A stretch of 64,000 nt of DNA from Lachnospiraceae bacterium (GCA_003979345.1 RYVZ01000001.1:1-64000); one strand, 5' to 3'; shown: positions 34,261 through 42,610, counted from the stretch's first letter. Numbers and translations are program-made. The notes: a model not told the origin generated them from the sequence alone.

Positions 34261-34927
34261 AATCCGCACCTCCCTCCAGATCGAGTTCAACGCCGCCCTG
34301 CATTTCCGGCTCCGCGTTCTGGTTCGTCCACGCCCTTAAAAAAGCAACACCCGCGTTGACCGCGTCAGCCAAAGCATTCGAAGTGATCGTCGCACTGCTT
34401 ATCGCATCGATTTCAAACGGAGAGACTGCGCCCGCCTTCGTCACAACAAAGCTTGTATCTGTCGGTTTACCGGTAAACTGCGGTTCAAGCACTTCGGAAG
34501 CGCGCATTCCTAAGCCCGGCGTCTCCGAAATTGCGGTGATCGATACGCCTGTAAGTGTCCCGTCCGCGCGTACACCCATTGCAAAGGTGATATCTCCGCC
34601 GAAGCCCGCATGTGTCGTGACCGTGATGACACTGCCAAGAACCTCTCCCTCCGAATTGACTGCGTCGGCAAGCATCATGATCTCATCATTTGTAAACTCA
34701 CCGTCATTTTTTCTGTGCAGCAGCGCCGTTGCCGCTTCAGGATCAAAATTTTCCACTTCTACAAAATGTTCCGCATCCGCAAACACAGCCTGATATGCCT
34801 TCTGCTTTTTTGCCTCCTCCTGCTCCCGGATCGGTTCTTTCGTCACGGAATATACAAGGCTTAAGGAAACACCCGCGATCAGCGTGATGATAAAAAGTAT
34901 GAGCGTATTCTTAAACATCTCTTTCAC
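34253..34927 (-). CDS. rnfG: Rnf complex subunit G (covalent FMN protein)
   Basis: Single membrane anchor (about 8-28) and an extracellular FMN-binding domain. The flavinylation motif DAISSATITS (residues 174-183) matches the D-x-x-[ST]-x-A-T-x-[ST] consensus, with Thr180 as the likely acceptor, although the usual glycine is serine. GFGGDITFAMGV and SETPGLGMRA are the other family signatures. Overlaps rnfD and rnfE starts and stops by a few bases. ApbE at 30751-31893 is the probable modifying enzyme. Confidence 0.95.
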   Translation of the reverse strand: MKEMFKNTLILFIITLIAGVSLSLVYSVTKEPIREQEEAKKQKAYQAVFADAEHFVEVENFDPEAATALLHRKNDGEFTNDEIMMLADAVNSEGEVLGSVITVTTHAGFGGDITFAMGVRADGTLTGVSITAISETPGLGMRASEVLEPQFTGKPTDTSFVVTKAGAVSPFEIDAISSATITSNALADAVNAGVAFLRAWTNQNAEPEMQGGVELDLEGGADYE

Positions 34928-35862
34928 GCGCGCTCACCTCCCTTCCCGAAAGGCTTGGGCATCGTAATTTTTTCAATCAGCGGAACAAGCAGATTGCCCA
35001 GAATGATCGCATAGGAAACCCCTTCCGGTGAAGCGCCGAACAAACGGAAAATCCCCGTCATGATGCCAAGAAAAATACCGTAGACATATTGCCCTTTTTT
35101 CGTGATCGGCCTCGTCACATAGTCCGTCGCCATGAAAAAAGCACCCAGCATCAGTCCGCCGCCCGCGACCTGCGCCGATATGTAGCCCATATCCAAATGA
35201 TTCTCGCCAAATAGGATCAGAAAAATAACAAACGATATGATGTAGCTTCCCGGAATGCGCAGATCAATGACTCCCATCAGGATCAGAAAACATGCGCCGA
35301 TCACAAGAGCGACCATGGACGTCTCTCCGATCGTCCCCTGCGTATTGCCAAAGATCATATCCAGCACGGTGTTCGTCTCCAGCCCTCCGGCACGAAGCTG
35401 TGCAAGCGGCGTAGCCCCCGAAACCGTATCATAATCAAAATTCGTCATGACCGAAGCAAAGGAAATCAGCAGAAAACATCTCGCGCCGAGCGCCGGATTC
35501 ATAAAATTCTGCCCAAGTCCTCCAAAAAGCATTTTTACAATGATGATCGCAAACGCGCCTCCGATGATGCCGATCCACCACGGCGCACTCACTGGCAGAT
35601 TCATTGCCAGGAGCAGCCCTGTCACAACAGCCGACAAATCCTGCACCGTCACTTTTTTGCCCATCATCAGTTCATACAAAAGCTCGAAAAAAACGCAGGA
35701 TACAACGGTAATGGCAATATGCATGAGCGCCCTGAATCCGAAATGCCATACACCAAAACCCGCCGCCGGCAAAAGTGCTATGATCACGCATAGCATGATA
35801 TTGCTTGTCGTTGACTTTGAACGGACATGCGGATTAGATGAAACTTTCATTAAATCACTCAC
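34924..35862 (-). CDS. rnfD: Rnf complex subunit D (covalent FMN protein)
   Basis: Polytopic subunit homologous to NqrB with about nine to ten spans. The flavin acceptor motif is TVSGATPL, giving a threonine at about residue 151 counted from the start used here. GLGQNFMNPALGARCFL and the final GVSYAIILGNLLVPLIEKIT are family landmarks. I take GTG 35862 as the start because AGGAGGGAG lies about 8 bases upstream; ATG 35850 is an alternative. The GTG lies inside the end of the small preceding gene, so the two are translationally coupled. Confidence 0.94.
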   Translation of the reverse strand: MSDLMKVSSNPHVRSKSTTSNIMLCVIIALLPAAGFGVWHFGFRALMHIAITVVSCVFFELLYELMMGKKVTVQDLSAVVTGLLLAMNLPVSAPWWIGIIGGAFAIIIVKMLFGGLGQNFMNPALGARCFLLISFASVMTNFDYDTVSGATPLAQLRAGGLETNTVLDMIFGNTQGTIGETSMVALVIGACFLILMGVIDLRIPGSYIISFVIFLILFGENHLDMGYISAQVAGGGLMLGAFFMATDYVTRPITKKGQYVYGIFLGIMTGIFRLFGASPEGVSYAIILGNLLVPLIEKITMPKPFGKGGERA

Positions 35863-36037
35863 GTTTTTCTCCCTCCTCTTCCTTATGGTTATATTTCTTT
35901 TGACCGTCATCAATTCCAAATTCTTTCATATACTCTTTTCCAAGATTCTGCCCCATATGCGCATTCCAGTTTGCCCTCGTCAAAAAAGCAAGACCTCCGA
36001 CGGCAACGACAATGATCACTCCAACTGCAATCTCCAT
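35855..36037 (-). CDS. Small membrane protein encoded between rnfC and rnfD
   Basis: 60 residues (64 if ATG 36049 is used). Residues 1-20 form one hydrophobic helix (EIAVGVIIVVAVGGLAFL), followed by a short basic and charged tail ending in a Lys/Glu-rich stretch. GGAG lies 7 bases before ATG 36037. Its stop overlaps the rnfD start by 8 bases, so it has the same coupling as the core rnf genes and should be made with them. It is not one of the six known Rnf subunits. A role as an accessory or assembly subunit is a guess. Confidence 0.7.
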   Translation of the reverse strand: MEIAVGVIIVVAVGGLAFLTRANWNAHMGQNLGKEYMKEFGIDDGQKKYNHKEEEGEKRE

Positions 36038-36058
36038 AGTAATCTCCATTCTGCCTTA

Positions 36059-36073
36059 TACGGCACAAACAGG
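36059..36073 (-). repeat. Short leader repeat, second copy
   Basis: Core TACGGCACAAACAGG identical to 9183-9197, and the similarity extends on both sides: the plus-strand TATGA after it, and the minus-strand AAGGCAGAATGGAGATTA leading to the start codon of the small rnf gene. Confidence 0.55.
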
Positions 36074-36092
36074 TATGAAAAGCGTGGCCCGT

Positions 36093-37409
36093 TTATTTTT
36101 TCTTCTTGGCAAGCACCATCTTGCGCATGGACTTGATCGACTGCGTCAGCGGGCGTTTTGCCGGACATACAAAACTGCAGCATCCGCATTCGCAGCACTC
36201 CATGCCGTTGTGCGCGACAAACGCCTCTTCATCGCCGCGCCCGGCATAATCTGCCAAATGACTCGGCACAACGCGCCCCGGGCACGCCTCAACACATCTG
36301 CCGCAGTTGATGCACGCAGAAGGCTCCCATCTCGATACATCATCACGTGTCATACACAGCAGCGCGGAGGCTGTCTTCGTTGTGGGGATATCCAGATCAA
36401 ATATACCAAACCCCATCATCGGTCCGCCTGATACGATCTTCACGGGTTCCTTCTGAAAACCGCCGGCTTCCTCGACAAGTTCATGATAATTCGTCCCGAT
36501 CCTCACGATAAAATTGCGCGGATCAGCGATTGCATCACCGGTCACGGTCACAATGCGATGCATAAGCGGCTTTCCCTCTACAACGGCCTGATAGATCGCC
36601 ACAACCGTATCTACGTTATCAACGATGCATCCGGCATCTGCCGGCAGTCTCTTTGAATCGATCGCACGCCTTGTTGACGCGTAAATGAGCTGACGTTCAG
36701 CACCCTGCGGGTATTTCGTTTTTAGCGATTTCACCATGATGCGCGGCTCGTTTAAGGTCAGGCGTCTTAATTTCGCAATACAGTCCGGCTTGTTATCCTC
36801 CACTGCAAGAATTCCTTTTGCATGATCAAACAATGTAAGCATGACTTTTAAGCCGCCGATCACCTTTTCCGGTTCCTCAAGCATACGCCTGTAATCCGAC
36901 GTCAGGTACGGCTCACACTCTGCGCAGTTGACGATACAGAAATCAATCTTGTCCGGTTCCTTCGGTGAAAGTTTCACATGAGTCGGAAATCCTGCGCCTC
37001 CCATCCCGACAACGCCCGCTTCCCTCACGAGGGAAACGATCTCCTCTTTAGAAAGTTCCTCAAGCGGTTCCGGCTTCTCGTAAGTCACTTCATCGTATTT
37101 TCCATCATTTTCAATAATAATGCTCTCGACCATGCCGCCCGTCGCAACTCTCCGCGGCTCGATCGATTTGACCGTGCCGGATACCGTCGCGTAGATCGGT
37201 GCGGATACATATCCGCCTGCCTCGGCGATCTTTTGTCCTGTCAGCACATGGTCACCCTTTTGTACAATAGGAGTCGCGGGCGCACCGATATGCTGGCTGA
37301 GCGGATAAACCAGATCCCCCTTCGGCAGCACTGCTTTCATCGGCTTGTCCTTTGACAGCTCCTTGCCGTCATAGGGATGAATCCCCCCGTGAAACGTCAA
37401 TTTTCCCAT
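36093..37409 (-). CDS. rnfC: Rnf complex subunit C (NADH dehydrogenase side)
   Basis: 438 residues. It starts with FHGGIHPYDGKELSKDKP, typical of RnfC, followed by an SLBB/barrel region (KGDHVLTGQKIAEAGGYVSAPIYATVSGTV), an NADH/FMN-binding domain (GMGGAGFPTHVKL, NCAECEPYLTSDYR) and two [4Fe-4S] motifs at the end (CINCGRCVEACPGR and CCECGCCSFVCPAKRP). It oxidises or reduces NAD(H) at the cytoplasmic face. First gene of the operon, divergent from the YprB-like gene. AGGAAAGGG serves as ribosome site. Confidence 0.96.
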   Translation of the reverse strand: MGKLTFHGGIHPYDGKELSKDKPMKAVLPKGDLVYPLSQHIGAPATPIVQKGDHVLTGQKIAEAGGYVSAPIYATVSGTVKSIEPRRVATGGMVESIIIENDGKYDEVTYEKPEPLEELSKEEIVSLVREAGVVGMGGAGFPTHVKLSPKEPDKIDFCIVNCAECEPYLTSDYRRMLEEPEKVIGGLKVMLTLFDHAKGILAVEDNKPDCIAKLRRLTLNEPRIMVKSLKTKYPQGAERQLIYASTRRAIDSKRLPADAGCIVDNVDTVVAIYQAVVEGKPLMHRIVTVTGDAIADPRNFIVRIGTNYHELVEEAGGFQKEPVKIVSGGPMMGFGIFDLDIPTTKTASALLCMTRDDVSRWEPSACINCGRCVEACPGRVVPSHLADYAGRGDEEAFVAHNGMECCECGCCSFVCPAKRPLTQSIKSMRKMVLAKKKK

Positions 37410-37497
37410 AAAAGTCTCACCCTTTCCTCTATAAAGAAATCCTACTTATAAATATACTATTTTTTTGTCGAAAATACTACTGAAAAATACAGAAATA

Positions 37498-37506
37498 TGC
37501 TATACT
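37498..37506 (+). promoter_or_regulatory. Extended -10 promoter for the YprB-like gene
   Basis: TGC-TATACT gives an extended -10 element 85 bases before the ATG at 37591; only a weak -35 (TACTGA-like) is seen. The same 180-base divergent region must hold the rnf promoter on the minus strand, where AT-rich TATAAG/TATATT sequences occur, but I cannot fix it. Confidence 0.5.
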
Positions 37507-37590
37507 ATTATAACAGTTTGACATGCCCGTCCCGGCATAAAAAGTTATATAACAGCATGTGTTTCACGATTAACCACGGAGGTTACCGCC

Positions 37591-38697
37591 ATGAAAACGA
37601 TCACACGGGAACTCCCCGCACTTACAACCGCTTATCCGTTGGAACTGCTGGGAAATGAGGAAGACATTTTATTTCTCGATATTGAAACGACAGGCTTTGC
37701 CGCGAAAAGCAGCAGTCTTTATCTGATCGGCTGCGTCTATTTCAGACGCGGCAGCTTTTATCTGATTCAGTGGTTCGCTGAACAGCCTTCAGAAGAGCGC
37801 GCCGTACTTGAGGCGTTCTTTACATTTGCCGCATCTTATCACACGCTTGTCCATTTCAACGGAAATCATTTTGATATTCCCTATATGGCACAGAAGTGCG
37901 TACAGTATGAACTTCCGTTTTCATTTGACAGATTTGAGGGTGCGGATCTCTATGTCCGCGTCAGCCCCTTGAAAAATTTTCTCAAGCTGCCGAACTGCAA
38001 ACAAAAAACAATCGAAACCTATCTCGGCGTGGACCGTGAGGATACCTTGAGCGGCGGCGATCTGATCAGCGTCTATCACAATTATGTGAAATACCCTTCC
38101 GCAGAGGCATATGATGCTCTTTTGCTGCACAATGCGGAAGATATTCAGGGACTGGTACGTCTGCTGCCCATCCTTTCCTATGTCAGACTGTATCAGGAAG
38201 GGGTGCGTGTCGTCAAGGTCAACGCGAATTATTACAAAGATTTCCACAACGCCGGCCGTGCGGAGCTTGTCATGAAATTGCTGCTCCCCTCCCCGCTTCC
38301 GGTACCGATAGCCAATTATGCGAACGGATGCTTTTTCAGCGCCTCCGGCACGGATGCTTCCCTTAAAGTTCCGCTCTTTGACGGCGAGCTGAAATATTTT
38401 TATGCCAATTACCGTGATTACTATTATCTTCCTGCGGAAGATACTGCGCTGCACAAGTCCGTATCCGCATTTGTCGATCCGGCGCACCGCGTTCCGGCTA
38501 GTGCCGCCACCTGCTATACCCGTAAAAACTCAGAATACCTAAAGCAATGGGCGCCGCTGTTTACGCCTGTCTTTCAACCCGCCTATAAGGCGCACGATTT
38601 CTATATCGAATTGACGGATGAGCGCAGACAGGATCGTGAATTTTTTGCATCCTATGCAACACATGTGCTCCAGACCATGATCACATCCATCTCATAA
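37591..38697 (+). CDS. YprB-type ribonuclease H-like exonuclease domain protein
   Basis: 368 residues. A DnaQ/RNase H-like fold with the acidic residues in place: FLDIETTGF near 30 (DxE), HFNGNHFDIPYM near 92 (D), and HNAEDIQGLVRL near 183 (D). FRRGSFYLIQWFAEQ and KTIETYLGV are YprB-family features. Predicted 3'-5' nuclease acting on DNA or RNA; the C-terminal 160 residues are unique to the subgroup. The ATG has a strong GGAGGT site. It stands alone, divergent from rnf, and ends at a bidirectional terminator. Confidence 0.85.
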   Translation: MKTITRELPALTTAYPLELLGNEEDILFLDIETTGFAAKSSSLYLIGCVYFRRGSFYLIQWFAEQPSEERAVLEAFFTFAASYHTLVHFNGNHFDIPYMAQKCVQYELPFSFDRFEGADLYVRVSPLKNFLKLPNCKQKTIETYLGVDREDTLSGGDLISVYHNYVKYPSAEAYDALLLHNAEDIQGLVRLLPILSYVRLYQEGVRVVKVNANYYKDFHNAGRAELVMKLLLPSPLPVPIANYANGCFFSASGTDASLKVPLFDGELKYFYANYRDYYYLPAEDTALHKSVSAFVDPAHRVPASAATCYTRKNSEYLKQWAPLFTPVFQPAYKAHDFYIELTDERRQDREFFASYATHVLQTMITSIS

Positions 38698-38761
38698 GAT
38701 ACTTTGGATGATTCGGGACATGATAGCTCACAAACATAATTCCTCTGCATAAAGCCGCAAA

Positions 38762-38797
38762 AAAAAGATTTCCGCATTCATGAGCGGAAATCTTTTT
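38762..38797. terminator. Bidirectional terminator between yprB-like gene and cheR
   Basis: AAAAAGATTTCCGC (38762-38775) and GCGGAAATCTTTTT (38784-38797) pair perfectly over an 8-base loop. A run on one side and T run on the other serve both converging genes. The second arm ends right before the cheR stop. Confidence 0.9.
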
Positions 38798-38798
38798 G

Positions 38799-39572
38799 TT
38801 ATTTCTCATAGAAAAAGGAACCTTTTCTCTCAAATCCCATGCCCCTGTGGTCAATGATCTGCTCCGTGCTTCCAATAAAAAGCACGCCTTTTGCCGCTAG
38901 GGATTGATAAAATTTGCGGAATACCTCTTCCTTCGCCTCATCCGTAAAATAGATCAGCACATTCCGGCATACGATCATATGTACCTGCTGAGGATAGGTG
39001 TCAAGCAGCAGATTATGCTGCTTAAACTCCACGCGGCTCTTGATCTCGTTGGAAATCTGATAGGATGGTCCGACTTTGGTGAAATATTTCTTTTTCAGAT
39101 CATCCGGCACTGCCGCAATGCTCTTTTCCACATACAGACCAACCTGTGCTTTCGCAATCACCTGCTTATCAATGTCCGTTGCATAAATACGGATTTGGTT
39201 TAGCGGCAGGTGCCGGCTCAGTGCCATGACAAGCGAATAAGGCTCATCACCAGTTGAACATGCCGCACTCCATATCTTCAAATTCTTCCCGAATTTCTGA
39301 ATCAGCTCGGGAATGATCTGCTGGTCGAGTATTTTCCACTGCTCCGGATTCCGGTAAAATTCAGAAACATTGATCGTCAGATAATTCACAAACTCCTCAA
39401 AGCGCTGTTTGTCGGAGTTGATCAGTTTGACATATTCCTCGTATCCCTTGGCTCCGCTCTTTGCGATCAGTGTATCTATCCGGCGCTTCATCTGTTTTTC
39501 TTTGTATGCATTCAGATCAATTTTCGTAAGCTTTAGGATCTCTTTCTTGAATCCTTCATAATCATACGGCAT
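38799..39572 (-). CDS. cheR: CheR-type protein-glutamate O-methyltransferase
   Basis: About 257 residues. The N-terminal helical CheR_N region (YEGFKKEILKLTKIDLNAYKEKQMKRRID) is followed by a SAM-binding domain with IWSAACSTGDEPYSLVMAL (motif I), IYATDID, and MIVCRNVLIYFTDE. It methylates glutamates of chemoreceptors. ATG 39572 is chosen for its GGGAGGGG site. No other chemotaxis gene is in the window; together with the FliK-like gene it suggests a motile ancestor or present motility. It follows rpsA by about 60 bases. Confidence 0.94.
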   Translation of the reverse strand: MPYDYEGFKKEILKLTKIDLNAYKEKQMKRRIDTLIAKSGAKGYEEYVKLINSDKQRFEEFVNYLTINVSEFYRNPEQWKILDQQIIPELIQKFGKNLKIWSAACSTGDEPYSLVMALSRHLPLNQIRIYATDIDKQVIAKAQVGLYVEKSIAAVPDDLKKKYFTKVGPSYQISNEIKSRVEFKQHNLLLDTYPQQVHMIVCRNVLIYFTDEAKEEVFRKFYQSLAAKGVLFIGSTEQIIDHRGMGFERKGSFFYEK

Positions 39573-39631
39573 GATACCCCTCCCATTGATATAAAAGGCA
39601 TTGCTCCGCCATGCGAAACAATGCCTCATAT

Positions 39632-40768
39632 TCAATTCTCTTCTGCTCCGTTTGCAATCACTTCATCGATGTCAACGGATACAACATCGGCATCTTCCTC
39701 CTGTTCAGCCGGTTCAGGCGCCGTCAATGCTTTGATGCTCAGGCTGATCTTATGATCCTCCTCGTTAAAATCAACGACTCTCGCCGTAACGATCTCTCCG
39801 ATCTTTAATACATCGGACGGCTTCTCGATATGCTCTTTGGATATCTGCGAAACATGCAGAAGGGCATCCACTCCGGTCTCTAATTCGATAAACGCGCCAA
39901 AATCGGTCATTCTCGCAACCTTACCGGTCACTTCATTACCAACTGCATATTTATCCGCCGCGTCACGCCATGGATTTGTGTCGGCAAATTTCAGGCTCAA
40001 TGCGATTTTGTTGCCGGTAATCTCTTTGATCAGAACATCCATTTCCTGACCAACCTTAAATACTTTTTTCGGACTCTCCACGCGCCCCCACGACATCTCG
40101 GAAATATGAAGCAGTCCGTCAATGCCGCCCAGGTCGATGAATGCGCCAAAGTCAGTGATATTCTTGACGGTTCCCTTGACGATATCACCCTCTTTAAGTC
40201 TCTCAAGCAGCTCCTTCTGAAGCTCGGCTTTCTTAGCAGCAACAAGCTGTCTGCGGTCTCCGATGTATCTTCTCTTCTTCGGATTATACTCGGTGACAAC
40301 GAATTCAATTTCCTGACCCGCATATTTACTCAAGTCTTTCTCATAGGTATCCGAAACAAGGCTCGCCGGAATAAAGATACGCACTTCGTCCACGACCACA
40401 CTTAAGCCTCCATCAAGCACTTGCACCACTTTCGCAGTCAGTACCTCCTGTGTATTATATGCTTCTTCAATGCGCTTATTGCCTCTGTCTGCGGCAAGCC
40501 TCTTGTAAGTAAGAAGAACCTGTCCCTCACCGTCGTTTACTTTCAGAACCTTTACTTCCAATTTGTCATCCGGCTTTAGGATCGTTGTAAGGTCAACATT
40601 GGGCTCATTGGTATACTCGTTACGCGTCAAAATACCATCTGACTTATATCCGATGTTCAGGACTGCGACCTCCGGCTTTACATCGATCACGGTTCCCTCT
40701 ACTACCTCTCCTGTTCGAATTGTTTTCAATGACTCCTCAAGCATTTGTTCAAAAGTTAATTCTGACAT
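39632..40768 (-). CDS. rpsA: 30S ribosomal protein S1-like protein, four S1 domains
   Basis: About 378 residues with four S1 (OB-fold) repeats: GEVVEGTVIDVKPEVAVLNIGYKSDG, a second degenerate one, and two classical copies (EGDIVKGTVKNITDFGAFIDLG and VGNEVTGKVARMTDFGAFIELE). This is the short Firmicutes form rather than the six-domain E. coli type. It binds mRNA during translation. ATG 40768 has a GAGGAGG site. The start lies 20 bases inside the ispH gene; in several clostridia the two proteins are fused, and here they overlap instead. Confidence 0.92.
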   Translation of the reverse strand: MSELTFEQMLEESLKTIRTGEVVEGTVIDVKPEVAVLNIGYKSDGILTRNEYTNEPNVDLTTILKPDDKLEVKVLKVNDGEGQVLLTYKRLAADRGNKRIEEAYNTQEVLTAKVVQVLDGGLSVVVDEVRIFIPASLVSDTYEKDLSKYAGQEIEFVVTEYNPKKRRYIGDRRQLVAAKKAELQKELLERLKEGDIVKGTVKNITDFGAFIDLGGIDGLLHISEMSWGRVESPKKVFKVGQEMDVLIKEITGNKIALSLKFADTNPWRDAADKYAVGNEVTGKVARMTDFGAFIELETGVDALLHVSQISKEHIEKPSDVLKIGEIVTARVVDFNEEDHKISLSIKALTAPEPAEQEEDADVVSVDIDEVIANGAEEN

Positions 40769-41621
40769 AATTTTGAACCTCCTCAATGATATTATTTGGG
40801 GTAGAAGCACCAGCTGTAATCCCAATCTTTCTGGCATTACCCTTCAAATTCAACTTCAGATCATCAAGTGTTTGGATAAACACGGTATTTCCGCATTTAC
40901 GTCTGCATATCTCATACAGTTTCTTAGAATTAGAACTTGTCCTTCCACCGATGACGACCATGGCATCCACCATGCCGGCAATCTTCGCCGCTTCTGTCTG
41001 TCTCTCCTCAGTTGCGTTACAGATAGTGTTCACAACAATACCATCATAACCTTTTTTTGAAAAAATTTCAACAAATTCTTGAAATTTCGTGTAGTTATAT
41101 GTCGTTTGTGACACAATGCACAGTTTTCGGGCATTTACAGAGTTTTTTTTCACTATATTTTCAGAATAAAATGACTCGATATCCTCTTTTTTTCCAACCA
41201 CAACAGCAGGCGTCACACACCAGCCCTTGATCCCTTCCACTTCCGGATGACCGTCATCGCCGATAATAATGATCTGCGCCCCCGCTCTGCTCTCCCGTTC
41301 AACCGTATCATGGATCCGCTTGACGAACGGGCAGGTCGCATCCACGATCTTCATGCCGCTGTTCTTAAGACCTTCATAAATCTCTTTGGAGACGCCGTGC
41401 GAACGGATGATAACGGTTCCCGTTGGAAGCCCCGCAAGCTCCTTAGGACTCTCTACCACGCGCACGCCCTGCTTTTCCAGATCCTCCACGACCGACTCAT
41501 TGTGTATGATCGGTCCATAAGTATAGATCGGTTCTCCTGAGTCAAGCTGTCCGTAAACCTGATCGACCGCCCGCTTTACGCCAAAGCAAAAGCCCGCAGT
41601 TTTCGCCAGTATGACTTCCAT
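40749..41621 (-). CDS. ispH: 4-hydroxy-3-methylbut-2-enyl diphosphate reductase
   Basis: Last step of the MEP isoprenoid route, giving IPP and DMAPP. The three cysteines that hold the [4Fe-4S] cluster are in AGFCFGVKRAV (Cys12), DATCPFVKRIHDTV (about 96) and NTICNATEERQTEA (about 200). The conserved ISRHG-type segments appear as TYGPIIHN and RSHGV. Overlaps rpsA by 20 bases. The 50 codons between the cmk stop and this ATG are open in the same frame and rich in Lys/Gln/Gly/Glu, like a linker, although GGGAG before the ATG supports independent initiation. Confidence 0.96.
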   Translation of the reverse strand: MEVILAKTAGFCFGVKRAVDQVYGQLDSGEPIYTYGPIIHNESVVEDLEKQGVRVVESPKELAGLPTGTVIIRSHGVSKEIYEGLKNSGMKIVDATCPFVKRIHDTVERESRAGAQIIIIGDDGHPEVEGIKGWCVTPAVVVGKKEDIESFYSENIVKKNSVNARKLCIVSQTTYNYTKFQEFVEIFSKKGYDGIVVNTICNATEERQTEAAKIAGMVDAMVVIGGRTSSNSKKLYEICRRKCGNTVFIQTLDDLKLNLKGNARKIGITAGASTPNNIIEEVQNYVRINF

Positions 41622-41763
41622 GACAAATGTTCTCCCTGCATTCTTGTTTTTTCCTGTTTTTTCCTGTTTATCCGCTGTTTCTTCTGATTCCTGCCCGATC
41701 TGCTTTTTACTGAACTGCTTTCCCGCTGATCTGTTTTTGCCGGTCTGTTTATCCGCTGCGCCT

Positions 41764-42420
41764 TTACTTGCAGAGTGCGATGATCGTATCTACCACCTCA
41801 TCGATCGTCATATCCGAAGAATCGACAAGCACCGCATCTTCTGCCTGCTTGAGCGGGGACAGCTCCCTTGTCATATCCCTGTGGTCGCGCTCTATGATAT
41901 CCGCCTCGATCACGGACAGATCACATGCCTCCCCTTTGGCAGTCAGCTCGTCATAGCGTCTTTTTGCGCGCACTGCGCTGCTCGCCGTCAGATAGACCTT
42001 CACGTCGGCATCCGGCAGCACACAGGTGCCGATATCCCTGCCGTCCATAATAACGTCCGCATTCTTTGCAAGCTGTCTCTGCAGCTCCACCATCTTTTCC
42101 CGCACATCCGGATTCGGACTGGAGTAAGAAGCCATATTTCCGACTTCCTCCGTGCGGATCAGCCCGTTTACGTTTTCACCGTTCAGTAAGACAACCTGTT
42201 CGCCCTGCTCATGACGAAGCGTAATATCCGCTTCCCGGCACTTTTCACTGACAGCCTTATCGTCCGTCGGTTCAACATGATTTCTTAAAAGAAATAATGC
42301 CATGGCGCGGTACATCGCTCCCGTATCCACATAAATATAATTCATTTTTTTCGCAATCTTTTTCGCGATCGTGCTCTTACCTGCTCCTGCAGGTCCGTCA
42401 ATTGCCACATTAAATCCCAT
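41764..42420 (-). CDS. cmk: Cytidylate kinase
   Basis: Phosphorylates CMP and dCMP. The P-loop GPAGAGKSTIAKK (about 9-21), VDTGAMYRA, MDGRDIGTCVLPDADVK and RRYDEL are all present, and length (218 aa) is standard. In Clostridia cmk is commonly followed by ispH and rpsA, as here. It is preceded by the double copy of the two-hairpin repeat, which separates it from the flavoprotein gene. The start has an AGGAG site a few bases from the repeat. Confidence 0.96.
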   Translation of the reverse strand: MGFNVAIDGPAGAGKSTIAKKIAKKMNYIYVDTGAMYRAMALFLLRNHVEPTDDKAVSEKCREADITLRHEQGEQVVLLNGENVNGLIRTEEVGNMASYSSPNPDVREKMVELQRQLAKNADVIMDGRDIGTCVLPDADVKVYLTASSAVRAKRRYDELTAKGEACDLSVIEADIIERDHRDMTRELSPLKQAEDAVLVDSSDMTIDEVVDTIIALCK

Positions 42421-42435
42421 CTTGCTCTCCTCCGT

Positions 42436-42489
42436 TTCTCTTAGCAGGCGTACCCTGACTGCTTAGAATATCTTCATTTTTTTCACGCC
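42436..42489 (-). repeat. Two-hairpin repeat family, copy 1 (first hairpin only)
   Basis: Minus-strand order: GGCGTGAAAAAAATGAAGATA, then CTAAGCAG and CTGCTAAG arms around a loop. Nearly identical to the matching part of copy 2, 115 bases away, but lacking a second hairpin because it runs into the cmk ribosome site. It forms the leader of cmk. Confidence 0.75.
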
Positions 42490-42517
42490 AACATCCATGC
42501 CGCGAACCCAAATGTCT

Positions 42518-42610
42518 GAAAAACGCCGCTGTTCAGGCGTTTTTCCAAAAATGATTTAGATTTTCTTAGCAGGCGTACTCTGACTACTTAGAAAATCTTC
42601 ATTTTTTTCA
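42518..42610 (-). repeat. Two-hairpin repeat family, copy 2
   Basis: Hairpin 2: GAAAAACGCC (42518-42527) pairs perfectly with GGCGTTTTTC (42536-42545). After a 12-base spacer, hairpin 1: AGATTTTCTTAG (42558-42569) pairs with CTTAGAAAATCT (42587-42598) with one mismatch, and the stem extends inward by a GC and wobble pairs. The stop codon of the flavoprotein gene lies in the stem. The same layout, spacer length and motif order recur at 49595-49690. Confidence 0.8.
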
